In this document: positions 21,162-31,379 of the stretch, one piece after another | How the letters are laid out: every line of letters starts with the position of its first letter | How positions within the stretch are numbered: the stretch's first letter is position 1 | Assembly: GCA_029961685.1 (NCBI GenBank) | Contig: JARWKL010000010.1 | Coordinates: 25,270,067 to 25,334,066, forward strand | DNA: 64,000 bases | Source of the DNA: Aristolochia californica | Lineage: Eukaryota; Streptophyta; Magnoliopsida; Piperales; Aristolochiaceae | Direction: 5' to 3' | Notes under the pieces: generated by a model | What the model was told of the DNA's origin: nothing | What the model saw: the letters and a program-made list of their open reading frames with translations, nothing else | Databases searched by the model: none | Program-made: the position numbers and the translations under genes

Positions 21162-21846
21162 ACAAGTGTGGAGATGGCAAAACGGAGGTCCAAGAATCTA
21201 TGCTACAACTGTGATGAACAATACCGGGTGGGGCACCAATGTAAAAGGTTGTTTTGGCTCAAAGTGAAAGAATCAGATGATATAGAGGAGACAGATGATA
21301 TTCTTGAGGAGGAACCACCGGTGATTTCTTTCCATGTTATTACTGAGTAGAAATCTGCCAAAACTATGCAGGTCCGAGCTCTAGTCCTAGACCAAGAACT
21401 TGTGGGACTAGTGGATTCGGGCAGTACACACATTTTTCTGAGCTTAATAGCAGCACAACATCTTCAGTAACTGGTCCTTCCTCATCTGACAAACATCGTG
21501 TCAGTGGCAAATGGGGAGAAAGTCCCTAGCTATGGGATCAATAAGGCAATAACTTTTTCCATTGGCTCTACTTTATTTAATGCTGAATTTTTTGTCATAT
21601 CCTTGGCAGGCTTTGATATGGTGTTAGGCATTAAATGGTTGCAAACATTGGGACCCATTCTGTGGGACTTTTTGGCTTTAATTATGAGCTTTGTGTTGGC
21701 CGGTAGTCAAGTGCTTTTGCAGGGCGTTAGGTGGACATGGCCCACCGCATCCACACCATCCACACACAGGACCCCCCGAACAATACTATTGATAATCTGG
21801 TAGAGGAGTTCTCTGACCTCTTCCATGAGCCTTCGGGATTGCCTTT
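21162..21846 (+). pseudogene. Element A gag zinc knuckle and protease, inverted away from its pol
   Basis: 21168-21350 reads EMAKRRSKNLCYNCDEQYRV and a zinc knuckle; then protease (GLVDSGSTH), 21498-21803 (SVANGEKVPSYGINKA, FDMVLGIKWLQTLGPILWDF), and 21731-21846 (EEFSDLFHEPSGLP). It stops at the TRIM precisely where RT should begin. The short gag piece YIKKLT at 12576-12605, before element I, directly precedes it. The missing continuation PLRHCDH is at 10629 on the minus strand, so this is the upstream part of element A. Confidence 0.85.
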
Positions 21847-22187
21847 TGTTAAGCACCTAGCCAATACTACCCAAAAGACCGGTCTGTTAGGAGCGGAAGA
21901 CATAAGTACTTAACCCCAGGACCATAACATCACACCACACCTTCGCGAGCCGACGTCTAAAGCGGCTTAACACTCAACGACGGGGGATGGGTCAAGATCC
22001 CATAATCCCTTACGCCCACCACGTCCGGGGCTCGCGACACCCGCGCCGGGGAACTCCCCTCGGGGATGCGAATTCGCGACATGGGAGCCCGCTCTGATAC
22101 CAAATGTTAAGCATCTAGCCAATACTACCCAAAAGACCGGTCTGTTAAGACCGGAAGACATAAGTACTTAACCCCAGGACCATAACA
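21847..22187 (-). mobile_element. TRIM element, copy 2 (inverted relative to copy 1)
   Basis: 341 bp, same length as copy 1 and almost identical in reverse complement, with the same terminal repeats and internal region. Left flank is the protease-RT boundary of A, right flank TCCTCTTCC is the gag start of F (SSSPED). Neither side matches the other; each matches the opposite side of copy 1. Confidence 0.92.
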
Positions 22188-23302
22188 TCCTCTTCCTAGG
22201 AGGATTTGCGTCAAGTTATGGAGGAACATTGTCATTCAATTGAAGAAAATCGTCTGGGCACTGATGATCTCCAGGCAGCCACGTTAGCCTTGAATGAGAC
22301 AATGCAACATCTGATACGGTGAGTGGAAGAGGGATTGGTTAGAGGTCAGACACCACCGAGCAGTTCCCCTATTCCAGTCGAGACACACCATCCCCACCCG
22401 TCCCCACCCCACCACCTCTGCGCCATCAAAATTCCCCCACCATGGGACCCCATGCTCCAGGCCCCAATTCGGTGCCCAAGTATGCAAAGCTTGATTTTCC
22501 TACCTTTGATGGGTTTACGGACCCCTTGATCTGGTTACACCGCTGTGACCAGTTCTTTTACAATCATAGAACCAATGTAGTTGACCAAGTCCATTTAGCC
22601 GCATTCCATATGCTCGATGAAGCGCTTCTATGGTACCACTGGTTTCAATCTACACATCATGCTCCTGATCGGGATTTGTTTGAAGAATACTACTGCATGT
22701 TAAGGTTTGGTCCGCTTGCACATAGCAATCCTTTGGGTGATCTGGTGAATTTGAAATAGACTGGGACTATTGAACTGTATCATAAGCACTTTCAGGAACG
22801 TCTGGCCCGTGCCAGTCGATTTGTGACGCCCTCACAACATGTTAATCTATTTACTGCTGGATTGACAGAGGCCTTGTGTATAGAGGTAGAATTGCATGAC
22901 CCTCACGACCTATCCCATGCTATGAACCTTGCCCGGACCATAGATGCCAAATAGCGTGTCCTCAAAGAATCTCTCGTCAGAAGACCTTCTTGGCCGAGTA
23001 GGACGCCCTCCACTGCCCCATCCTCATATTCAGGGACTCCACGCAATGGACCCAATGCAGCTCCACGTGCTGACAATTCCCCCTTCATGCCACTAGCCCA
23101 GTACATTCGACGCCTGTCTCGACCTAAGATGGAACAACGGCGGGCCAAGGGCCTTTGTTATAACTGTGATGAACAATATGTCCAGGGTCCCCAATGCAAA
23201 CGGTTATTCTAGTTGGAGGTATTGGATGATACAGAGGAAGATCACCTAGTGGAAGACAATGTTGAGGCCGAATAGGATGAACTAGCCATTTCCCTCCATG
23301 CT
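22188..23302 (+). pseudogene. Element F gag
   Basis: It starts mid-gag (SSSPED) after the TRIM. 22442-22759 reads VPKYAKLDFPTFDGFTDPLI, FHMLDEALLWYHWF and RFGPLAHSNPLGDLVNLK; later frames hold the helical region and a zinc knuckle CYNCDEQYVQGPQC, in which the conserved His is replaced by Pro. In-frame stops at several places. Confidence 0.85.
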
Positions 23303-25224
23303 ATGACTAGCATGCATAGCTCTAACATGATGCAAGTCCGTGCGGGGTGGCAACACCTACAGTTACTGGCCTTAGTGGATTCATGCAGCACCCACAACTT
23401 CATCAGTCAGCCAGTCGTAGAACAACTTGGGTTGGTGATTCAACAGAGCACAGACATCTCTGTTTCAATGGCCAATGGGGCAAAAATTTCTAGTGTAGGT
23501 AATTCTCCTTCAACAGAATTTTGTATTGAAGGACACTTATTTATCGCAGATTTTCTGATCATTCAACCGACTGGTTTTGACTTGGTCCTCGGTATTAAAT
23601 GGCTACAAACGTTGGGGCCAATCTTGTGGGATTTCAAGGCACTTACCATGACTTTTACAACTGACCAGCTTCAGATTACACTTCATGACACACTTGCTAC
23701 TGTGCCCTACACCCTTCAGGAACTTCAGGTCTTTTGCGCTAAACACTATAAGTTAAATACTTTACTTACCAAATTTGGTGACTTATTTTAGGCCTTGACT
23801 ACCCTTCCGCCTATTTAACATTGTGATATCCGTATAAGGTTGAAATTGGGTTGAAATTGGGGACTGAACCTGTGGTAGTCTGGCCCTACCGTTACCCCCA
23901 CTTATAGAAGGATGAAATTGAGCTCCAATGCCAAACTATGCTCGCCCAAGGGATTATCCAGCTCAGTAGGTCCCCCTTTTCATCCCCCGTGGTACTGGTT
24001 GACAAATCCTAGAGATTTTGATTTGACTACAGACAACTTAATGCTCATACAATTAAAGATAAATTTCCCACACGAGTAGTTGATGAACTATTAGATGAAT
24101 TACATGGCGCCACCTTATTTACCAAGCTGGACTTGAAGTCGGGTTACCATCAAATCCGTGTTCATCCTACAAACATGGAGAAGACCGCGTTCCGCATGCA
24201 CCATGTGCATTTCGAGTTTATAGTCATGCCATTTGGTCTCTCCAACTCACCTTCCACTTTTCAGACCCTCATGAATGAGGTATTTAGTTCTCTCTTGAGG
24301 AAGTTCATTCTTATTTTTTTTATGATATCCTGGTTTATAGCAAACATTGGGACGAGCACCTTCAGCATCTACACCAGGTATTCACTATTTTACGCTCCCA
24401 TCGTTTGGTTTTAAATCAATCCAAATGTTCTATGGGCACATCCGAGGTGGCATATTTGGGCCACGTCATATCAGCAGATGGTGTGAAGGTAGACCAGGGC
24501 AAAATATAGGCAGTAACTGACTGGCCTACTCCCACATCCGTCTCAGCATTAAGGGGACTTTTGGAGCTCGTAGGATCCTACAAAAAATTCATCCATAACT
24601 ACGGACAGATTGCCGCTCCGCTCAACAACCTTCTGAAGTGAAATGCTTTTAGTTGGTCAGAGACAACAACTTCTTCTTTTGACACATTGAAGGAAGCATT
24701 ATCCTCAGCACTGGTACTGCAGCTACCCAACTTTTATGAGTTGTTTGTGGTTGATTGTGATGCATCTAACAGGGTTATTGGTGCGGTCTTACAAACAACA
24801 TGGACACCCTATCGCTTATTTCAGTAGACAACTCGGCCAACATCACCACAAACTCGCTGCCTATGAAAGGGAACCAATCGGTTTAGCTAAAGCCATACAA
24901 AACTGGAGGCCCTATCCTTGGGGGTGCCCATTTATGATACGGACTGATCATTGTAGTCTGAAATATCTCCTTGAGCAGCATCTCACCACATCCCCCCATC
25001 AGCATTTGTTGAGCAAATTGATGGGGTTTGACTTCATGATTGAGTATAAATCGGGCAACCTTAATGTGGGGGCCGATGCCTTGTCCCGTAGCCTAAGCCT
25101 CAGTTACACGCTATCAGTCAGCCCAGATTTCTTTTGCTGGACTATTCGGGAGGAAAAACAGCAGCATCTGGAGCTCCTTCAGTTATATCATAGTATTGAG
25201 CATAATACTGTGGATAGTAATTAG
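23303..25224 (+). pseudogene. Element F protease, reverse transcriptase and RNase H
   Basis: 23303-23791: protease with ALVDSCSTHNFIS (active-site DSG altered to DSC). About 23800-24420: RT with stops, [20 protein letters not shown] and [20 protein letters not shown]; the catalytic box is disrupted by a frame shift (FFMIS). 24736-25224: RNase H, HPIAYFSRQLGQHHHKLAAY, RTDHCSLKYLLEQHLTTSPH and the tail ADALSR. Confidence 0.87.
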
Positions 25225-26556
25225 GCAATCCAGGATCATCTTATCTTGTTCAAGAACCGGATATATCTCCAACACACCTCGCCACTCATTCATAGTATAT
25301 TGTCGACATTTCATGATAGTACCCATAGGGCCGGCAGAAAATATATTTCAGTCTTAGTCGGGATTTTTATTTGCAGGGCATGAAGCGGAGTGTGGCCGAC
25401 TATGTAACAGCTTGTCAAACTTGTCAGTGGAATAAAGTAGAATCCTTAAGTCCACTAGAGTTGCTCCAACCACTGCAGTTACCTTCGCAGGTATGGGCCG
25501 ATATCTCCATGGATTGTTTTTATGGACTGCCGCCATCTTCGGGAAAATCAGTTATTTTTGTGGTGGTTGACCGCTTCTTAAAATATGCACATTTTCTACC
25601 TCTGGAGCATCCATACATAGCGGCTCATGTCACCCATCTCTTCATAGATTATATTGTTAGATTACACGGTGTGCCTGCGTCTATTACTAGTGATAGAGAT
25701 GCCATCTTCACGAGTACTTTCTGGAAAGAACTCTTCAAACTGCATGGAACCAAGTTGGCCTTCTCTTTCTCCTACCACCCACAGATCGATGGCCAGACCG
25801 AGGTAGTCAATCGTACCATTGAGATGTACCTTCATTGTTTTGTGGGAGACTCACCTAAACGATGGGTTAGATGGTTGGCATGAGCAAAATTCTATTAAAA
25901 TACCTCCTACCACAATGCACTTGGCACACTCCTTCCAAGGTCGTGTATGGCAGAGATCCACCCCGACTCTTATGGTTTGAACCCGACTCTTCCAAGGTTG
26001 CCACCCTTGACCAGGCTTTAGCAGAATGGGATGCCATGCTCAGCCAAGTGTGCACACATCTCCAAGACGCACAACAAGCAATGAAACTGTATTATGATAA
26101 ACACCACCGTCACATGGTATTTTCTCCGGTGGATTATGTGTGGTTTTATCTTCAAAATTAGTGGCAGCTCTCCCTTACGGCCTCCAAGCGTCAAAAGTTG
26201 TCCCCTAAGTTTTATGGGCCCTTTCCAGTGTTGGAACGCATTGGCATAGTCACCTACCATTTGCAGCTCCTACTCGATGCTAAGCTCCACGATGTCTTTC
26301 ACGTCTCTCAACTGAAAGCCTTCACTAGAGACTCTCCATTGGTCCACACACCATTGCCGCCGTTGCAGGAGGGATGGGTGCTTTCCACTCCAGCTCAGGT
26401 GTTGCAGGCTCGCAGAATTTAGGGCGACTGGGAGATTTTAGTGCAGTGGGCGGATACTGACCCCATGGACACTACCTGGGAGCCCTTGGCGTCTTTTAAG
26501 GCTCTCTACCCCGCTTTCGAGCTTGAGGAAAAGATCTTTCTCCAGGAGGGGAGTGA
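25225..26556 (+). pseudogene. Element F integrase with chromodomain
   Basis: 25371-25883: zinc finger CQTCQWNKVESLSP and core (ADISMDCFYGLPPSSGKSVI, SDRDAIFTSTFWKELF, QIDGQTEVVNRTIEMYLHC). 25871-26161 and 26198-26422: C-terminus with FHVSQLKAFTRDSPLVH. Then GDWEILVQWADTDPMDTTWE (chromodomain) and the tract CAGGAGGGGAGTGA. Stops separate the pieces. Confidence 0.87.
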
Positions 26557-26930
26557 TGTTATGGACTCCATAGCATCTTGGGTAATAAACAGATGTAGGA
26601 ATTAAATTATGGAATTTCCTTTTATATAAGTTGGTTTGGTTTAATTGTAATTCTCGTGAACTTGGTAACCCTCGGGTCGAATTTGTCATTTGCATCCCTA
26701 TTCCTATTTATAGGGAAGAAGGACTTAATGAAAGCAAGCATTGAATCAATTAGAAAGTAGAGATCGAATTCTCCCTTCTGAGGTCCAAGTCGAGCCTCCT
26801 CCAAGGCTCAACTCGTTCTTCACCATTGCATGCACTAAACACTGGAAACTCATTCCCACGTCAAAAATAAACCTGGAGGAAAGAGGAGGAAGAATGGTGA
26901 CGAGATCCATGGCAAGGGAAGACCCTAACA
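26557..26930 (+). repeat. Element F 3' LTR
   Basis: 374 bp, TGTTATGGACTCCATAGCATC to GACCCTAACA. It contains the VTRSMAREDPNN codons at its end, as expected if gag begins in the LTR. Followed by ATATA and, in phase, the rest of element E gag. Confidence 0.92.
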
Positions 26931-29373
26931 ATATAGGTGTGAGAAATTTTTTTCTCATCAAAGAATAGCTGAAAATGAAAAAGTAGGGTTGGCCGCCTTC
27001 CACATGCTCGATGAAGCGCAACTATGGGGCCACCAACTCGAAATGGAAAATCCGGACATAGACTCCGGACATAGACTAGGAAGAATTTAAAGATTTATGC
27101 ACAATTCGGTTTGGACCGCTTGCTCAGAGCAATCCATTAGGAGACCTAGCCTTGCAGCGTCAAACCGGCACTGTAGAGCAATACCAACCGGCATTTCAAG
27201 AAAAATTAGCCAGAGCCACTAAAACAGTCTGGGTGGATGAATAGGTGGGCTTATTTACTGCTGGATTATCAGAGTCCCTTTGGTTAGAGGTTGAGCTCCT
27301 CGCTCCTTCTAATTTAGCCCGCGCAATGAACTTGGCCCGCACTCTAGAGGCCAAACAAAAAATTCAGAATTGTAAACCTTGGCAGAATAACAGGTCTGCT
27401 ACTAGCAGCACATGGCGCTCCAGTGCCCCTACAAATATTTCCACAGCAACCAAGACTAGTCAGCCTCCACCAACATTTATCAAAAAAATTTCAAGAGTAG
27501 AAATGGAAGACAGAAGATCCGGAGGATTGTGTTATAATCATGATGAAAAATATACATTTGGTCATCAATGTCAGAAGTTATTTTGGTTAGAATTGGAAGA
27601 TCATGAGGAGGACGAGCCCATATACGTAGAGCAGGTAGAGGAAGAACCATAACCTGAAATCTCTCTCCACACAATTACTAGCCTACAATCTACCAAAACT
27701 ATGCAGCTTTGTGCCATCATCAATGACCAACCTCTCCTCAGTTTGGTTGATTTAGGGAGTACCCATAACTTCATTAGCAGCAACGCAGCCCAACAATTAC
27801 AACAACAAGTGCAGCCTCGACTAGTGGCTTCAGTGTCAGCGGCCAATGGAGATAAACTTCCTAGTTATGGGTTCAGCAAGGCCGTACTATTTTCTGTTAA
27901 AGGTTCTGAGTTTGAAGCAGAATTTCTGATTATCCCTTTAGCCGGATTTGATATGGTTCTCAGGGTTAAATGGTTGCACACGTTGGGCCCAATTTTGTGG
28001 GACTTCACCACATTAACTATGATGTTTAAGCTGGTAGGCCAACAGTTCAAGTTACAAGGCCGCAAGGCTGACATTCAGCCACAATTGCATCTATGCCGAC
28101 AACAGCCTCCTTTGGCAACGTCATTAGAAGATTTATTGGAGGACTATTATGATATTTTCCAGGAGCCTACAAGCCTTCCCCTTTTGAGAAGATGTGACCA
28201 CATAATTTGTTTGAAGGTTGGCTCTGAGGTGGTGGTGGTGCGCCCCTATCGCTACCCTCATTTATAGAAAGATGAAATTGAGAGACAATGTAAAATGATG
28301 CTCAAATAGGGACTCATCAGAAGGACTGTCTCCATTCTCGTGCCCAGTCCTACTTGTTAAGAAACATGACCAGACTTGGTGATTTTGCATGGATTGTAGA
28401 GAACTAAATTACAAGACTGTCAAGGACAAGTTTCCTATTCTGGTGGTTGATGAATTATTGGATGAGCTACATGGGGCCCAGTTTTTCATGAAGTTGGATC
28501 TGCGTTCGGGATATCATCAAGTCCGTATGCACCCTCCAGATATTCAGAAAAAGTCTTCCATACTCATCATAGATACTTCAAGTTTCTCGTCATGCCATTT
28601 GGTCTCTCTAATGCCCCTTCCACATTTCAGGCGCTGATGAACGAGGTATTTACGAATTATCTCAGAAAATTTGTTCTTGTATTCTTTGATGACATCCTCA
28701 TAATCAGCAAGTCGTGGCTTGAACATTTACAACATCTCCGAAGGGTTTTTCAACTTATTCGAGCTCATCGGCTTTATTTAAAAAGGACAAAGTGTACCTT
28801 TGGGAGCCAACATGTTACTTATTTGGGGCACATCATTAAAACATCCGGGGTTATGGTGGACACAGAAAAAATTTCAGCTATTACACATTGGCCCGTACCA
28901 AGCAACATTTCCGTTGTGAGGGGTTTTCTGGGCTAAGCTGGCTATTACCGCAAGTTCATTCAGGACTACGCGGCACTAGAAGCACCTTTAACAAATCTCC
29001 TGCGTCAAAATTCCTTCCAGTGGAGTAATGAGACCACCACAGCCTTTCAGACTCTAAAGACAGCACTTGCTACTATGCCAGTCTTACGGTTACCAGATTT
29101 TGGGGAAATCTTCGTGGTCGAATGTGATGCCTCCGGCTGCGGTATAAGGGCTGTTTTGCTACAAGCCAACCATCCTATCGCCTATTTCAACCACCAACTT
29201 CCAGTGCACCAACATAAACTGCCAGCATATGAAAGAGAACTTATTGGTCTAGTGAAAGCAGTACGCAACTGGCGTCCTTATTTATGGGGTAGATATTTTC
29301 TCATCCGCACTGACCATTATAGTTTGAAATATCTCTTGGATCAGCGTATATCTACATCCCAGCAGCAGTTGTG
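26931..29373 (+). pseudogene. Element E gag (rest), protease, RT and RNase H
   Basis: After ATATA the gag continues (RCEKFF, then LAAFHMLDEAQLWGHQLEME). 27245-27652: gag and a knuckle CYNHDEKYTFGHQC with one Cys changed to His. 27701-28267: protease (SLVDLGSTHNFIS, DSG changed to DLG) and RT lead-in. 28389-28936: RT with FVLVFFDDILIIS, an intact catalytic box. 29075-29373: RNase H up to KYLLDQRISTSQQQ. Cut at 29374 by element G. Stops and shifts throughout. Confidence 0.88.
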
Positions 29374-29798
29374 TGTTATGGACTCTATAGCATCACGAGT
29401 TACCAACAGGCGTAGGAATTAATGAATGTCTTTTTCAATTTCCATGTAATTGTTTTTGGTTTGGTTTTGTCTTTGGTTTGGGTTGGTTTAGCATTTATTG
29501 GTTTGAACCATTGACCCAAGGGGTCTTTAGTGTTTTGGGCGTCTTCAACCCTATTTAAGGGGACGGCTAGGGTAATGAGAGATACGAATTGAGTCTACTT
29601 TAGCTAGAGTAAATTAGATAAACAGGTCAAGAGCTCCTTCAAGCTCTCTTCCGTTTTTTCCCCAATTCCTTTATGAAATTCTGCTTTCCAAAATTCAATA
29701 TCCATCATTCGCTCATTCCATCTCAACGTCAAGCAAGGTAATGGAAGGAAGAGAAGAGAGGAGGGTGACAAGATCCATGGCTCGTGAGGATCCTAACA
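29374..29798 (+). repeat. Element G 5' LTR (H family)
   Basis: 425 bp, TGTTATGGACTCTATAGCATC to GGATCCTAACA, followed by the primer-binding site GTGGTATCAGACAGG at about 29801. Clearly related to the H LTRs. Left flank TTGTG; no partner LTR or matching target duplication is found in the window. Confidence 0.9.
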
Positions 29799-30233
29799 AC
29801 GTGGTATCAGACAGGTCCACCTCGGTGATTCCTCTTCTCCAGAGGACATACGTCAAGTACTTTCAGAACTTCAACAACGATCCACTCTTCAAGGTACTGA
29901 AATTTCTCACATCAATAATACATTACAGACGCTGGAATCATCTCTCCAAACAGTCATCCGACAACTTGCTGCACTTCAAGCACCAACGCCACCACCAGCC
30001 ACCAATTTTCAACCACAACCAGTACCTCACCAACAATTCACGCCACCACCAAATCCACCCCTGCGCCAACCACTGGTTCCCATGGCTACTCACGCACAAA
30101 GACCATCCACGGTTCAAAGGTACTTTAAACTTAACTTTCCTACATATGATGGCTCTAAAGATCCTTTACTGTGGTTCACGAAATGTGAACAATTCTTCTA
30201 TCATCAACAAACAGTAGAAATGGACAAGGTTAC
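29741..30233 (+). pseudogene. Element G gag N-terminal part, truncated
   Basis: MEGREERRVTRSMAREDPNN starts in the LTR and reads through the primer-binding site; later frames match the H gag (Pro- and Gln-rich region, then LTFLHMMALKILYCGSRNVN in the shadow frame as in H). It is broken off at about 30233, where the sequence switches to a minus-strand pol fragment. A frame shift occurs around 29850. Confidence 0.85.
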
Positions 30234-30446
30234 CTGAGTAGGAAGGGCTAGTGGTTGTAGGAGGCCGGCGGGGCTTAAGTGGTCCGCCTTGTGATGTTGA
30301 CATACCTGACATGCGGAGACATATGTAGTATTGGATGTCTTCATGGCTTGCCAGTAAAAGTCTGCTCGAATACGGGTCAAAGTTTTCTGAATTCCCACAT
30401 GTGCGCTGTCATGGTATGCAGAGAGGATGGCAGGAATCAACTCGGA
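30234..30446 (-). pseudogene. Integrase zinc-finger fragment, A/M-like chromovirus (element N)
   Basis: MIPAILSAYHDSAHVGIQKT, RIRADFYWQAMKTSNTTYVS and ACQVCQHHKADHLSP on the minus strand, close to A (4723-5184). It lies on the internal side of LTR N, with a damaged primer-binding site at about 30441-30453. The best reading is a deletion derivative: LTR, primer site, integrase piece. Confidence 0.8.
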
Positions 30447-30453
30447 TCCAAGT

Positions 30454-31332
30454 TGTTACGGTCCCGGGTCATGGATCGAGTAACACGGCAGGGGATCTGA
30501 GGCTCCAACACTCTAAGTGTGTTGCTGGACTCAGTAAGGTTAGAGAAAACCCTTTCTTGGACTGATCTTGATCAAGTGGTAAACACTCTCTTTGATGAAG
30601 GTAGTATGGTGCTCGGTAGAGGCCAAGAACCCAGATATGATGAACATGAAGGGTAGAGGGACAGTGTTACCTTTTCTTGACCACGACAAAGATGATTTCA
30701 CTCCTCTTCTTGTTGTTGGTCGTGCTAGGATTGTAGTCCTAGCTTGGGTATCCCTTGGCCTACATTGGAAAGCTCCTTCCTAGATTTTTGTTGGACTTAA
30801 TGCTAGAAAGAGACCTGCTTGATGCTGCTCGCAATGTATGAGATGAAATCTCTCAATTCTGGCTCGGTAAGAGAGGGGAAAGCCTTCTCTTCTTGCTGGT
30901 GATGAAGAGGAGGTTGAAGCCTCTCTTTGAACTCAGGAAAGGGCCAGAAAGTCTCCCTCCCTTGCTCGGTATGAATCAATGGAGAATGGATCAAGAATGA
31001 TGGTGGGATATGCAGATTTTTTAGGAAAATCTATACCTCGAGACCTTCAAGGGAGATCTCTAACCCTATAACATGTCAAGGTGAGTCCCAAGCCTATTTA
31101 ACCTAATTCTCAAGGCTTTCCTTTTCTCTATTTCCTTTCCCTTTAAATAGGGTTTGACGTCATAAGTGTTTTAGGGCTAAAAATACCCATACTGCCCCTA
31201 CGAACATAATCCTTACATACTTAACGAAAAATCATACTTAAATAAATATAAAATATGAATTATAAAACTACTGAACTCATTGAGTCATTGTATCCTCCTT
31301 TGAGTGACTCTGTGTGCGATTGAGTGCACAAC
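30454..31332 (-). repeat. Element N LTR (M-related family)
   Basis: 879 bp on the minus strand, from TGTTGTGCACTCAATCGC to GGGACCGTAACA. It resembles the M LTR at 55928-56770 in the block AAATAGGGTTTGACGTCATA and flanks. It is inserted in the 3' end of a copia element at its polypurine tract. Short open frames inside it (30592-30783, 30803-30994) have no recognisable product. Confidence 0.82.
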
Positions 31333-31379
31333 ATCTCAAGCTGGGGGTGAGAAGACATCATAAACGCCTTGCTTGTTGC

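Larger units (their letters stand above)
22188..26930 (+). mobile_element. Element F body and 3' LTR (chromovirus)
   Basis: Gag, protease, RT, RNase H, integrase, chromodomain and polypurine tract in order, then a 374-bp 3' LTR. The 5' LTR and the first gag codons are at 10971-11380 in inverted orientation. Target duplication ATATA at 26931-26935 matches the complement at 11381-11385. F was inserted in the gag of element E. Numerous stops show age. Confidence 0.9.

Noticed and set aside
10630..22187. Mismatched TRIM flanks explained by two separate deletions in A and F
   Set aside because: Deletions would not produce reciprocal flanks, the shared TCCTC, or the ATATA pairing of the two F LTRs on opposite strands.
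30592..30994. Two open frames in LTR N
   Set aside because: They lie within LTR sequence, overlap no known domain and have no counterpart in the related LTR of M.
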